DNA of 60,243 nucleotides, from NCBI GenBank assembly GCA_016219005.1, contig JACRCN010000065.1, positions 1-60,243 of the forward strand. Direction: 5' to 3'. The DNA comes from Deltaproteobacteria bacterium. GTDB lineage: Bacteria > Desulfobacterota > Desulfobacteria > Desulfobacterales > SpSt-501. Made by a program: the position numbers and the translations under genes. This document shows, one piece after another, positions 35,448 to 44,314 of this stretch (position 1 is the stretch's first letter; every line of letters begins with the position of its first letter). Below the pieces are notes generated by a model. The model was not told the origin of the DNA. It did not search any database and worked only from the letters and a program-made list of their open reading frames with translations.

Positions 35448-36234
35448 ACCGGCCTTCCATCCAGGTGAGGGACGCCGATAGATGATTGAATGAAAACACC
35501 TCCAGCGAGACGACCCCTTTATAGGTCGGCAATATCCGGGCCAGCGGTGCTCCCAGGTCGTGCGGCAGGCGATCGAGCGCCAGGTGGTCCTTGCCGTCCC
35601 GGACCCCGTGGAGATGAATGATGGCTGTGTCAGCCTCGAATTCGGCGAAGATTTTTTCCACATCCCGGCCGTGCAGCATGAGATGGCCCACGTCCAGGCA
35701 TACTGTCAGCCCGAATGCACCGATGAGGTCCTTTAAGGTCCCGAGCGGATAATCCAGCGTTTCCACCGAAATGAGTCCCGGATCCACACCGGCCTCCACA
35801 ATTTTTTCCAGACTCGCCTGCACTCGGTCCCGCCAGCGCTCTATGGCATCTGCCGGCAGAGGATGGCCGTCGCAGGGGATGTGAAGCGTGCAGGTGGTGG
35901 GCGCCAAAGGAGCCACCCGTTCGCATGTTCGCAGCACCGCATTCACGGCTTGCTCCCGGTGGGATTTATCGCGGTGGCCGATGGACAGGTCGGTGGGCAG
36001 GTGCACATTGTAGGATACGCCGCACTCCCCGGAGAGGCGGGAAAGCTCGTCGATCGTGCCGCGGGCCGGCAGATGCGCACTTTCATAGCAGAGGAGTTCG
36101 ATTTCGTCCACGTAGGGGCCGAGCCGCCGGACGTTGGGGAGATAGTCGTCCGGGTAGATGAACGAGGTGGTGGCGAGCGTGAAGGGAAATCGGCCTTTAT
36201 AGGATTTGGATAGAAGAGGGGCAAGCATGCACAT
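35410..36234 (-). CDS. cbiR: Cobamide remodeling phosphodiesterase CbiR
   Basis: 274 residues, an AP-endonuclease/xylose-isomerase type TIM barrel. Recognisable segments are FTLATTSFIYPDDYLPNVRR at the N-terminus, then DEIELLCYE, YNVHLPTDLS, TLHIPCDG, ISVETLDYPL, CLDVGHLMLHG and IIHLHGVRDGKDH. The spread of His, Glu and Asp fits a metallo-phosphodiesterase. CbiR of Akkermansia cleaves the nucleotide loop of cobamides so the lower ligand can be exchanged. The ATG follows the cbiB stop directly. It is last in the long cobamide operon. Confidence 0.82.
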   Translation of the reverse strand: MCMLAPLLSKSYKGRFPFTLATTSFIYPDDYLPNVRRLGPYVDEIELLCYESAHLPARGTIDELSRLSGECGVSYNVHLPTDLSIGHRDKSHREQAVNAVLRTCERVAPLAPTTCTLHIPCDGHPLPADAIERWRDRVQASLEKIVEAGVDPGLISVETLDYPLGTLKDLIGAFGLTVCLDVGHLMLHGRDVEKIFAEFEADTAIIHLHGVRDGKDHLALDRLPHDLGAPLARILPTYKGVVSLEVFSFNHLSASLTWMEGRFTPFSAPARHSP

Positions 36235-37185
36235 TCACCGCCAGAGCGCGATCGCAATCGCGAAAGCCGTGCTGAGCACGGAAGACAGGGTCATCAGGTC
36301 GCAGGCCCGCTGGATGTCCTCGACGCGCACCTGCCCGAAGCGCACGCCGATGTAAGGCTTTTTGACCAGGATCCCGGCGTAATAGTTCGGCCCGTTGAGC
36401 TTGACGGCCAGGGCGCCCGCAAAGGCGGCTTCGGGCCGGCCGGCGTTGGGGCTGGTGTGGTTGGCGCTCTCGACGAGCGCCGTGCGCAACGAACGCAAGC
36501 CCGAGCGCGAGAGGATCTGGGCGGCCAGAGCGATCAGCGGCACGGAGATGCGCGCGGGCAGGTAATTGAAGAGGTCGTCCAAACGGGCGGCGACTTTGCC
36601 GAAGTGAAAATACTTCTCGTTCTTGTAGCCCACCATGGAGTCGAGGGTGCTCACCATCTTGAACGCCATGGCCAGGGGTGCCCCGCCGATGGCGGCCCAT
36701 AAGAGCGGCGACAGGACCCCGTCGACAAAGTTCTCGGCGACGGTCTCGACCGCGGCGCGGGCGATGTCCGGGCCCTGGTACTTCTCGACGTCGCGTCCGA
36801 CGATCAGGGCGATCTTCGCCCGTGCGGCATCGACCTGGTCGGCTTTCAGGAGGCTGAAGACCTCCAGCGCGGCGTCGTTCAGTGCGCGGACGGAGAGGCA
36901 ATAAAAGACCAGCACCACCTCGAGGGCGGTTTCCAGGGCCGGGTGCAGCACACGCGTCAGGTTCAGGATAAACGCGGCCAGCGCCCAGGTCCCGATGACC
37001 AGGAAGGCGGTGAACAGGGCGCCCGAAGCGACCGCGCTCACGGGGATTTTCCGGAACCCGGCTTCGGCCGCCGCGATGGTTTTGCCCATCCAGCGCACCG
37101 GGTGGGGCAGGCGCCGGGGATCGCCCAGGAACATGTCCAGGGCAAAGGCGGCCGGAATTATCATCCAGGAAGACAAACCGTCCAT
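36235..37185 (-). CDS. cbiB: Adenosylcobinamide-phosphate synthase CbiB
   Basis: A 316-residue inner-membrane enzyme attaching aminopropanol phosphate (or its precursor) to adenosylcobyrate. LDMFLGDPRRLPHPVRWMG near the N-terminus is the family signature. IVGRDVEKYQGPDIARAAVE and ENFVDGVLSPLLWAAIGG lie in the middle, and ESANHTSPNAGRPEAAFAG towards the end. About five hydrophobic segments. It works with CobD, encoded upstream, which supplies aminopropanol phosphate. Confidence 0.95.
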   Translation of the reverse strand: MDGLSSWMIIPAAFALDMFLGDPRRLPHPVRWMGKTIAAAEAGFRKIPVSAVASGALFTAFLVIGTWALAAFILNLTRVLHPALETALEVVLVFYCLSVRALNDAALEVFSLLKADQVDAARAKIALIVGRDVEKYQGPDIARAAVETVAENFVDGVLSPLLWAAIGGAPLAMAFKMVSTLDSMVGYKNEKYFHFGKVAARLDDLFNYLPARISVPLIALAAQILSRSGLRSLRTALVESANHTSPNAGRPEAAFAGALAVKLNGPNYYAGILVKKPYIGVRFGQVRVEDIQRACDLMTLSSVLSTAFAIAIALWR

Positions 37186-37230
37186 ACGCAGCCTTTTCCG
37201 ACCGGATCTCCCGGTGTTGGGGTGTTGGTT

Positions 37231-38319
37231 TCAGGCAGAGGCAGCCTGGACCAGCTCGGCCAGCCGTTCAGCCACCTTGCGGTTCGCCTCGGGGCTCTTC
37301 GGGGAGATGCGGATGAAGCGCTCGGAAAGCCCATGGAAATTGCCGCAGTTGCGGATGAGGACCCGCTCTTCAGCCAGACGGGACCACACCGTTGCGGCGG
37401 AAAGCCCGGCCGGCAGCCGGATGAGAATGAAGGAGGTGGTACTGGGGTAGATGTCCAACCCGGGGACGCAGGCCAGCCGATCATGAAGTACCCGCCGCTC
37501 CCTGTCAAGATAATTGCGGGTCTCGGTGACAAAGGAATCGATGGCGGGCTTGTGGTCGCACACGAAGCGGACAGCCGCCTGCGCGAGGGCGTTGACGCTC
37601 CAAGGCCACATGGTGCCGGCCATGGCGGCGGCGATCCGGGCCGGGGCGACGATAAACCCGACCCGCAGGCCGGGGATGCGGAAAATCTTCGAGATCGACA
37701 GGAGCACGATCAGGTTTTCCAGCCCGCTGTGGACGAGGCTCTGTTTTTCGCCATCCGCGACAAACGGCAGGTAAGACTCGTCCACGATGAAACGCACCTG
37801 CGGGTGCCGGCGGCAAAGCCGTTCGATGTCCCCGGCGGCAATGAGCGCGCCGGTCGGATTGTTGGGGTTGCAGATGAACACCGTGTCCGCCGTGCCGATG
37901 TCTTTTTCGAGGCGGTCGATATCGGGTCTGAACGACTGCCGTTCCAAACCCAGGCAATAGCGTGGGGGCACACCGTGCAGCCGGCAGGCATCGGCATAAT
38001 CCGAATAAGTCGGGCCTAAAATCAGGGCTGCTTTCACCGAAAGCCCCCTGGGGATCGAGTAAATGAACTGGGTGGTGCCGTTGCCCGTCAGGATACGGTC
38101 GGCCGGGACATCGAGGAATTCCGCGTAACTCTGGATGGTGCCGCGGTTGTCGACCTCCGGCAGCGCTGTGATGGCGTCCAGCTGCTGGGCCAGAAACTCC
38201 CGCAGGCCGGGCGGCGGCCCCAGGGGGTTGACGTTGCTGCTGAGGTCGGTGATATCCGCCGGGCTGCAGCCCAGCCTGCGGCCGAGTTCGTGGATGTTGC
38301 CGCCGTGCCCGCCGATCAT
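37231..38319 (-). CDS. cobD: Threonine-phosphate decarboxylase CobD
   Basis: A 362-residue PLP enzyme of the histidinol-phosphate aminotransferase fold, giving (R)-1-amino-2-propanol phosphate. It starts MIGGHGGNIHELGRRLG and continues with DLSSNVNPLGPP, the usual CobD opening. FICNPNNPTGALI, VDESYLPF and the PLP lysine in SISKIFRIPGLRVGF are present. GGGAGGT lies upstream of ATG 38319. It overlaps cobS by 4 nt. No free-standing threonine kinase (pduX/bluE) is seen nearby. Confidence 0.93.
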   Translation of the reverse strand: MIGGHGGNIHELGRRLGCSPADITDLSSNVNPLGPPPGLREFLAQQLDAITALPEVDNRGTIQSYAEFLDVPADRILTGNGTTQFIYSIPRGLSVKAALILGPTYSDYADACRLHGVPPRYCLGLERQSFRPDIDRLEKDIGTADTVFICNPNNPTGALIAAGDIERLCRRHPQVRFIVDESYLPFVADGEKQSLVHSGLENLIVLLSISKIFRIPGLRVGFIVAPARIAAAMAGTMWPWSVNALAQAAVRFVCDHKPAIDSFVTETRNYLDRERRVLHDRLACVPGLDIYPSTTSFILIRLPAGLSAATVWSRLAEERVLIRNCGNFHGLSERFIRISPKSPEANRKVAERLAELVQAASA

Positions 38320-39044
38320 CGGAGACCTCCCGCCGCGGCGAGCAGAAACAGCCCCGCCTCCGTCACTTCCGCCATGGCCCCCAGCATGTCGCCGGTGATG
38401 CACCCGAGACGCCTGCGGTAATAGGCGACGAGAGCCGCCGTGATCGCTGCAAAGCCTATCGCGAGCGTCAGGCCGGGCAGGCCCAGGGCGAGGGAAAGGA
38501 TTCCCACCGGGATGAGCGCCCAGAAATCCCGGAGCCGCAGCGGGCGGCTGAAAAACGGAAGGGCCGTGCCGCCTTGAGGACGGCCGTAGTCGAGGGCCCG
38601 CATGCCGAAGAGCATGCCGCAGCGGGCGTAAGCCGGCACCAGGATGAGGAACGCGGTGCGGTTCGCCCCTAACCCGCTGATTCCAGCCCACTTGACCGCC
38701 AGCACCGACACCACGGCTACCACCCCCATGACGCCGATGCGGCTGTCCTTCATGATTTCCAGAATTCTCTCCCGCAGCCGGTGGCTGAGAAGCCCGTCGG
38801 CGGTGTCGCCCAGGCCGTCCAGGTGGAAGGCGCCGGTCAGGATGGCCAGCAGGACCACATCCAGGATGGACACGGCCGAAACGGGCCAGAGGTGCGACGC
38901 CGCCAGGTCGAACACCGCCAGGAGCGCTCCCAGCAGCAGGCCCACCACCGGAAACCAAGGAACCATTCCCAGGGCGTCGAAATGCTCGGATCTCCCGGCC
39001 GGGAGGATGGTGATGAATCGGATGGCCGCGAATAAATTCTTCAT
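38316..39044 (-). CDS. cobS: Adenosylcobinamide-GDP ribazoletransferase
   Basis: A 242-residue membrane enzyme joining alpha-ribazole (phosphate) to adenosylcobinamide-GDP. AIRFITILPAGR starts the protein, and AFHLDGLGDTADGLL carries the catalytic aspartates (about residues 77-90). ILEIMKDSRIGVMGV follows, with several TM segments. ATG 39044 has AGGA 6 nt upstream; a TTG five codons earlier is possible. Confidence 0.95.
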   Translation of the reverse strand: MKNLFAAIRFITILPAGRSEHFDALGMVPWFPVVGLLLGALLAVFDLAASHLWPVSAVSILDVVLLAILTGAFHLDGLGDTADGLLSHRLRERILEIMKDSRIGVMGVVAVVSVLAVKWAGISGLGANRTAFLILVPAYARCGMLFGMRALDYGRPQGGTALPFFSRPLRLRDFWALIPVGILSLALGLPGLTLAIGFAAITAALVAYYRRRLGCITGDMLGAMAEVTEAGLFLLAAAGGLR

Positions 39045-39069
39045 ATCGATCCTGCCCAAAATAGCCTTT

Positions 39070-39600
39070 CTACGAAGCTGGCTTGATGGTTACCGGAATT
39101 CCCGCCACCACCCACACCACCCGGTCTGCGGCGGCGGCAACGGCCTGGTTCGCCGTGCCCGCCAGATCGCGGAACTGGCGGGCCAGTTTGTTTTCGGGTA
39201 CGATCCCGGCGCCGACCTCGTTGGAGACCAGCACCACCGGGCAGGGTGCCTGCGCGAGCGTTCTAATCAGGTGCGGGATCCGGGCTTCGACCGCGGCCGG
39301 AGAACCCGTCTCCAAAAGCATGTTGGAGATCCAGAGCGTGAGGCAATCCACCAGGATCACGCACCCGTTTCGGGCGTTTTCGGCGATGGCCTCCGCAAGC
39401 GCCAGCGGCGCTTCCACCGTGGTCCACCCGGCGCCGCGCTCCGCACGATGCCGCGCCACGCGGTCTTTCATCTCATCGTCGCAGGGCATCGACGTGGCAA
39501 TGAAGACGCGCCGGTCAGTCGAGATTGCGTTGGCGGTCGTCAGCGCAAGACCGCTCTTCCCGCTGCGGCAGCCTCCCAAAATAAACGTCAAATTTATCAC
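39070..39600 (-). CDS. cobU: Adenosylcobinamide kinase / guanylyltransferase
   Basis: A 176-residue bifunctional enzyme activating adenosylcobinamide (phosphate) with GTP. The P-loop GGCRSGKSG is near the start and ATSMPCDDEMKDRVARHRAE includes the guanylylation histidine. VDCLTLWISNML and VLVSNEVGAGIVPENKLARQ complete the signature. GTG 39600 gives the normal length; no strong SD is seen. It sits between cbiP and cobS. Confidence 0.93.
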   Translation of the reverse strand: MINLTFILGGCRSGKSGLALTTANAISTDRRVFIATSMPCDDEMKDRVARHRAERGAGWTTVEAPLALAEAIAENARNGCVILVDCLTLWISNMLLETGSPAAVEARIPHLIRTLAQAPCPVVLVSNEVGAGIVPENKLARQFRDLAGTANQAVAAAADRVVWVVAGIPVTIKPAS

Positions 39601-39623
39601 GGATGGAAAGCCCTCTTTCGAAA

Positions 39624-41153
39624 CTATCCCTGCGCCCTGGGTCTCGCGCCCTGTACCAGTCTGCAGATTGCCTCGACATCCACGTGCTTTTCGAAGTGGT
39701 CCGCGAGCGCGTCGTATTCGCGGTCCCGGGCGGCAAGGCCCGCCAGAGCCGGGGGGTCGACGCCTTGCACGCCGATGGCCGCCAGCCACCGGGCGGTCAC
39801 CGCGGGACTGTCGAACAGTCCGTGGATGTAGGTCCCCATGACGCGCAACTCCGGCTCGTTGCAGCCGTCTTCCACCGCAACCGGCATGCCGTTGCGTTCG
39901 ATCACTTCGAAAAGAGGCCGGCCGCCGGTCCGGGCCGTGTGCCCCATGTGGATTTCGTATCCTTCGCCCACTGCGCCTTGCCACACGAAGCGCGTCAAAG
40001 TGGTGGTTTTCGGCGCCCGCAGGACCGTTGCCACCGGCAGAAGGGCAAGCCCCGGTGTCGAGCCCGGCGCGCCCTCGTGACCTTCCGGATCGTGCACGGT
40101 CCGGCCCAGCATCTGGTAGCCGCCGCAGATGCCGAGCACGTGGCCGCCGTTTCGGGAAAAAGCGCGTATCGCCCGGGTCCAGCCGGAGGAGTGGAGCCAA
40201 TCTAAGTCAAAACGGGTGTTCTTGGAGCCCGGCAGAATGACCGCCCGGAAGAGATCGAGGGCCTGCGGGCTTTCCAAAAAATGAACATGGACGCCGGCTA
40301 CGGCGTCCAGCGGCACGAAATCGGTGAAGTTGGAAATGTGCGGCAGGCGGATTACGGCCAGGGCCGCCCCGCCGCGGTCGACCGCGGCATCGACCCGCCG
40401 GGGATTTTCGATCGCGACCGAGTCCTCGGGCTCGATGCGGATGTGGTTGAACCAGGGCAGGACGCCGAAGACTTTCTTGCCCGTCCGCTGCTCGATCCAT
40501 CCCACGCCGTCCGCAAAGAGCGTCACGTCGCCCCGGAAGCGATTGACGATGACGCCTGCGATCATGTCTTGCTGGCGCGGAGCGAGGCACGCGAGGGTCC
40601 CCACGATTTGGCCGAAGACGCCGCCGCGGTGGATGTCCGCCACGAGGACCACCGCGGCGTCTGCCTCCTCCGCCATGCGCAGGTTCACGATGTCGTTCGC
40701 CATGAGGTTGACTTCGGCGCAGGACCCGGCGCCTTCCATGACGACGAGGTCGAATTCCCGGCGCAGGCGTTGCAGGGCGAGGGCGGCCGTATGAAACAAC
40801 TCATCCTTGCGGGCGTGGTAGTCGCGGGCGCTGCTGTTGCCGGCTACCCGGCCGAGCAGGATGACCTGGGAGCCGATTTCGCTGGTCGGCTTCAGCAGAA
40901 TGGGGTTCATGTCCACGCGCGGCGCAAGCCGCGCCGCCTCCGCCTGGACGATCTGGGCGCGCCCCATCTCGAGTCCCTCCGGCGTCACCCCGGAGTTGTT
41001 GGACATGTTCTGGGCCTTGAAAGGCGCTACGCGCAGCCCCCGCCGAACGAAGAGACGGCACAGGGCCGCGGCGATCACGCTCTTGCCCACGTCCGAGCCC
41101 GTGCCCAGGACTGCGATGCAGGGGGCGAGAGTTGAGTGTGTCGGGTTATTCAT
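39624..41153 (-). CDS. cbiP: Cobyric acid synthase (CbiP/CobQ)
   Basis: A 509-residue glutamine-dependent amidase amidating side chains b, d, e and g of adenosylcobyrinate a,c-diamide. The N-terminal dethiobiotin-synthetase-like domain has VLGTGSDVGKSVIAAALCR and FKAQNMSNNS. The glutaminase domain has LPGSKNTRFDL, GICGGYQMLGR (nucleophile Cys) and YIHGLFDS (catalytic His). ATG 41153 follows the cobO stop by 4 nt. Confidence 0.95.
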   Translation of the reverse strand: MNNPTHSTLAPCIAVLGTGSDVGKSVIAAALCRLFVRRGLRVAPFKAQNMSNNSGVTPEGLEMGRAQIVQAEAARLAPRVDMNPILLKPTSEIGSQVILLGRVAGNSSARDYHARKDELFHTAALALQRLRREFDLVVMEGAGSCAEVNLMANDIVNLRMAEEADAAVVLVADIHRGGVFGQIVGTLACLAPRQQDMIAGVIVNRFRGDVTLFADGVGWIEQRTGKKVFGVLPWFNHIRIEPEDSVAIENPRRVDAAVDRGGAALAVIRLPHISNFTDFVPLDAVAGVHVHFLESPQALDLFRAVILPGSKNTRFDLDWLHSSGWTRAIRAFSRNGGHVLGICGGYQMLGRTVHDPEGHEGAPGSTPGLALLPVATVLRAPKTTTLTRFVWQGAVGEGYEIHMGHTARTGGRPLFEVIERNGMPVAVEDGCNEPELRVMGTYIHGLFDSPAVTARWLAAIGVQGVDPPALAGLAARDREYDALADHFEKHVDVEAICRLVQGARPRAQG

Positions 41154-41157
41154 GAGG

Positions 41158-41673
41158 TCACTTTTCAATGCCCACCCGGGCCGCGACTCCTTCCTGGTAA
41201 TAGTGTTTGAGCGCCTTCATCTCGGTGACGAGATCGGCCCGGGCCAGGATTTCGGCCGCCGCGTTGCGGCCGGTTAAAACCACCTCCACCGCTTCCGGCC
41301 TCGCGGCGATGAGATCCATCAGGTCGACGGGGGAAAAAAGCCCGCAGGCGGCGGCCGCGTTGGCTTCATCTAGGATCACGACCGCGTGACGGCCGGCCGC
41401 GAAGACCTCCTTCACGCGCGCGAGCCCCCTCCGGGCGGCGGCGATGTCTTCCGGTTCGGGCGCGCCGCGGATGAAACGCCCGAGCCCGAACTGTTCGACC
41501 GTGATCAGGTCTGCCATGCGTTTGAGAGCCGTAATTTCACTGTAGTCGCCGAGTTTCATGAACTGGGCGACGAAGACCTTGAGCCCGGCCCCGGCCGCCC
41601 GCAGGGCCAGCCCCAGGGCCGCAGTGGTCTTGCCCTTGCCGTCTCCGGTGTACACCTGGATGTAGCCTTTCAT
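41158..41673 (-). CDS. cobO: Corrinoid adenosyltransferase CobO
   Basis: A 171-residue ATP:cob(I)alamin adenosyltransferase of the CobA/BtuR type. YTGDGKGKTTAALGLALRA is the P-loop region (residues 7-25), and FVAQFMKLGDYSE and VILDEANAAAACGL follow. AAAGGAGTAC lies just before ATG 41673. Confidence 0.95.
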   Translation of the reverse strand: MKGYIQVYTGDGKGKTTAALGLALRAAGAGLKVFVAQFMKLGDYSEITALKRMADLITVEQFGLGRFIRGAPEPEDIAAARRGLARVKEVFAAGRHAVVILDEANAAAACGLFSPVDLMDLIAARPEAVEVVLTGRNAAAEILARADLVTEMKALKHYYQEGVAARVGIEK

Positions 41674-41731
41674 CAGTACTCCTTTGCCGGTTTCCGGCTT
41701 TGCGCTTTCCGCGTCGAGCGCGGATTCCCCC

Positions 41732-42613
41732 CTAACCGATCGCATATTTGCCTGAATACCCCCGTGGCGTGAACATGAAATCCAGGTAGCGGATCGAGGA
41801 GCGGCTGCCCACGAACAGCGTCGTCTGCATGCCCACGGGCGCTTCTCCCAGCGCCTGCAGCGGTACGACCCGGACCTCCTGGTTCTGCCGCATGGCGCCC
41901 GTCACGATGCCGACCGGTGTCTCCGGGTCGCGGTGGGCCAGGATGATTTTGCGGGCCTTGCCCAACTGCCAGTCTCTCTTCTTGCTTTTCGGGTTGTAGA
42001 TCACGATCACGAAATCCGCCCGGGCGGCCGCCTCCAGCCGCTCCGCGATCACGTCCCAGGGGGTGAGCAGGTCGCTCAGGCTCACCACGGCGAAGTCGTG
42101 GGTGAGCGGGGCTCCCAGCAGGGCCGCGCCTGCGCACAAGGCCGGGATCCCCGGGATGACTTCCACCACGAGTGCCAGCCCGTCCATTCCGCCGGCGGCA
42201 GGGGACCCCGGGGGAACCACCGGGATGTTCTTGATTTTGCAGGTTTCAAACACGAGGCCCGCCATCGCGTAGATGCCGGGGTCGCCGCTGGAGACCAGCG
42301 CGCAGGACGTGCCGCCGCAGGCGGTCGTGATGGCCGCCTCCACGCGTTCGACCTCCTTCATCATGCCCGAGCGCAGCGTGGGCTTGTCCGCGACGAGGGG
42401 TGCAATCAGGTCGACATAAAGGCTGTAGCCCGCGACGCAGTCCACGGATTTCAGCACCTCCGTCGCCCGCAGCGTGAGGTGCTCGAGACTGCCGGGCCCG
42501 ATGCCTACGATGTAAAGTTGACGCGTGCGATGGCGACCGTCGCGTTGCGGGTCGTGCGCTTGGGCACGACCAGTTCCCCGCCGCGCGTCGCTAGGATGGC
42601 TGTGGCTTCGCAT
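41732..42613 (-). CDS. cbiH: Cobalt-precorrin-3 C17-methyltransferase (CbiH/CobJ)
   Basis: An SAM-dependent methyltransferase that contracts the corrin ring. QLYIVGIGPGSLEHLT is the family start, and SSGDPGIYAMAG, VEVIPGIPALCAGAA and FVIVIYNPKSKKR are the SAM-site segments. The core fits the usual 240-250 residues, but no ATG/GTG/TTG lies near the family start. The first in-frame ATG is at 42613, adding 35 polar residues and giving a 109-nt overlap with cbiG. The true start is therefore uncertain. Confidence 0.9.
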   Translation of the reverse strand: MRSHSHPSDARRGTGRAQAHDPQRDGRHRTRQLYIVGIGPGSLEHLTLRATEVLKSVDCVAGYSLYVDLIAPLVADKPTLRSGMMKEVERVEAAITTACGGTSCALVSSGDPGIYAMAGLVFETCKIKNIPVVPPGSPAAGGMDGLALVVEVIPGIPALCAGAALLGAPLTHDFAVVSLSDLLTPWDVIAERLEAAARADFVIVIYNPKSKKRDWQLGKARKIILAHRDPETPVGIVTGAMRQNQEVRVVPLQALGEAPVGMQTTLFVGSRSSIRYLDFMFTPRGYSGKYAIG

Positions 42614-43560
42614 ACGCTTTTCACCCCGATGTGTTTCTCGACCATGGCCGAAGGGGTTTGCACAGCACCCCCCACTCCGTTAATTTCTTGCCGACCGAAT
42701 AGCGCGATCGGAAGGCCGAGTTCCCGCGCCAGGGCGATCAGCCCCGGTTCATCCGCCTTCAGATCGATCGACGCCAGGCCCCTCAGGCTCGCCCGGCAGA
42801 GGCAAGCTTCCTGCAGTGTCGCGAGAAGCAGCCCCCGAATTTCATCCGCCGCGGTGCCGCGGTTGCATCCGATGCCTGCGAAGAGCGAGGGCGGCCTCAG
42901 AATCAGGGCGCCCGGCGGTGCGTCCAGGAGGCGGTCGTCCACGAAGACGCGCGGAATGAGGGGCCCGCCGGGGCCGACCGCGCGGGCATTCGGGATGCGG
43001 TTCGACAGCAGCCCGAACGGGTCATGGACCTCGACGGCTGCTCCCGTGAGCAGAGCCATGTTCACGGTCTTGATGGCCTGCGGGTTTTCGATAATGATCC
43101 CCGCCTCTCGGGCCAGGACATCGATGGCCGGAACCCCGTTGACGTCGGTCGCGGTGGTGATGACGGGCTTGGCACCGATAGCCGCCGCCACCTGTTCGGC
43201 AAGCCTGTTCGCGCCGCCCAAGTGCCCCGAGAGCAGACTGATGGCAAATTGGCCCCGGTCGTCGGCCACGACGACCGCCGGGTCCCGGGTCTTGTGGATC
43301 ATGAGCGGGGCCACCGTCCGGACCACGATCCCGGTGGCCATGATGAACACGTGCCCGGTGTAGCGGTGGAAGCAGCCAGCCACCGCCTGTGCCAGGGACT
43401 CAAAGCAGCACGCTTCCGCCGGGCCCCCTATCTTCTGCGCCACATAGACGTCGGCCTTCGGAACGCCGGCGGCGATTTTGGACGCCAGGGCGGCTCCGTT
43501 GGGGGTGATGGCCCAGACGGCGATTTCAGCTTCTGAAGCCGTGCTCGAAGTTCTTGTCAT
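42505..43560 (-). CDS. cbiG: Cobalt-precorrin-5A hydrolase CbiG
   Basis: 351 residues. It opens the delta-lactone of cobalt-precorrin-5A, releasing acetaldehyde, a step specific to the anaerobic pathway. FIMATGIVVRTVAPLM, AVVVADDRGQFAISLLSGHL and GGANRLAEQVA belong to the N-terminal and middle domains. The C-terminal CobE-like domain has LFAGIGCNRGT, and LASIDLKADEPGLIALA. It overlaps cbiF upstream by 35 nt. Confidence 0.95.
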   Translation of the reverse strand: MTRTSSTASEAEIAVWAITPNGAALASKIAAGVPKADVYVAQKIGGPAEACCFESLAQAVAGCFHRYTGHVFIMATGIVVRTVAPLMIHKTRDPAVVVADDRGQFAISLLSGHLGGANRLAEQVAAAIGAKPVITTATDVNGVPAIDVLAREAGIIIENPQAIKTVNMALLTGAAVEVHDPFGLLSNRIPNARAVGPGGPLIPRVFVDDRLLDAPPGALILRPPSLFAGIGCNRGTAADEIRGLLLATLQEACLCRASLRGLASIDLKADEPGLIALARELGLPIALFGRQEINGVGGAVQTPSAMVEKHIGVKSVCEATAILATRGGELVVPKRTTRNATVAIARVNFTS

Positions 43561-44314
43561 AGAGTTTTGATTTGATCTTCAGGTCTTCCAGACCGACATC
43601 CAGCACGCGGCCCACGATGATCAGGGCCTGCCGCGTGATGCCCTCCGCGCGCACCCGGGCCGCCAGCCCGCTGATCCGGGTCCGGATCACTTTTTCATCC
43701 GGCTGGCTCGCACGGCAGACGACGGCGCAGGGAGCATCGGCGCCGTATGCCTGCCCCAGGATATCCACCACCGCATCGATCTGTCCCATGCTCAGGTAGA
43801 TCGCCATAGACGCCCGGTGGGTGGCGAGGCTGGCGAGGCTTTCGCTTTCCGGCACCGACGTGCGTCCGGCCACGCGTGTCAGGATCAGGGTCTGTGAAAT
43901 CTCCGGCAGGGTGTATTCGATCCCCATGGCGGCCGCCGCGGCAAAAGCGGCGGTGACCCCGGGAATGACCCTGAACGGGATGCCCCGCTTGTATAGCTCG
44001 GCGATCTGCTCGAACACGGCCCCGTAAAGGCTGGGGTCCCCGGTGTGCAGGCGGACTACCCGAAGGCCTGCGCTGTGCGCCTCCGCCATGGCGGCCACGA
44101 TTTCCTCGAGCGTCAGGGAGGCGCTGTCGATGGCCGGTGTGCCGGGCCGCACCCACGCGAGCAGCGCCTCCGGCACGAGGGAGCCGGCGTAGATCACGAG
44201 ATTCGCCCGCTTGAGAGCGTTGCAGCCCTTTACGGTGATGAGTTCGGGGTCCCCCGGTCCGGCGCCCACGAAAAGGACCGGGTTCTCGATTTTGGGATTT
44301 CGTTTCGTCTTCAC
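43526..44314 (-). CDS. cbiF: Cobalt-precorrin-4 C11-methyltransferase (CbiF/CobM)
   Basis: A 262-residue SAM-dependent methyltransferase. VLFVGAGPGDPELITVKG (residues 13-30), YAGSLVPEALL, LHTGDPSLYGAV and VIPGVTAAFAAAAAMG are the family signature. GTG 44314 overlaps the cbiET stop (GTGA), which fixes the start. Confidence 0.95.
   Translation of the reverse strand: MKTKRNPKIENPVLFVGAGPGDPELITVKGCNALKRANLVIYAGSLVPEALLAWVRPGTPAIDSASLTLEEIVAAMAEAHSAGLRVVRLHTGDPSLYGAVFEQIAELYKRGIPFRVIPGVTAAFAAAAAMGIEYTLPEISQTLILTRVAGRTSVPESESLASLATHRASMAIYLSMGQIDAVVDILGQAYGADAPCAVVCRASQPDEKVIRTRISGLAARVRAEGITRQALIIVGRVLDVGLEDLKIKSKLYDKNFEHGFRS

Noticed and set aside
38320-38958. Long minus-strand extension upstream of cobD
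   Set aside because: It is the antiframe reading of cobS with Gly/Arg/Pro-rich composition; ATG 38319 with its SD is the real start.
39601-40200. Longer cobU start within the cbiP region
   Set aside because: The upstream part is an out-of-frame shadow of cbiP; GTG 39600 gives the normal family length.
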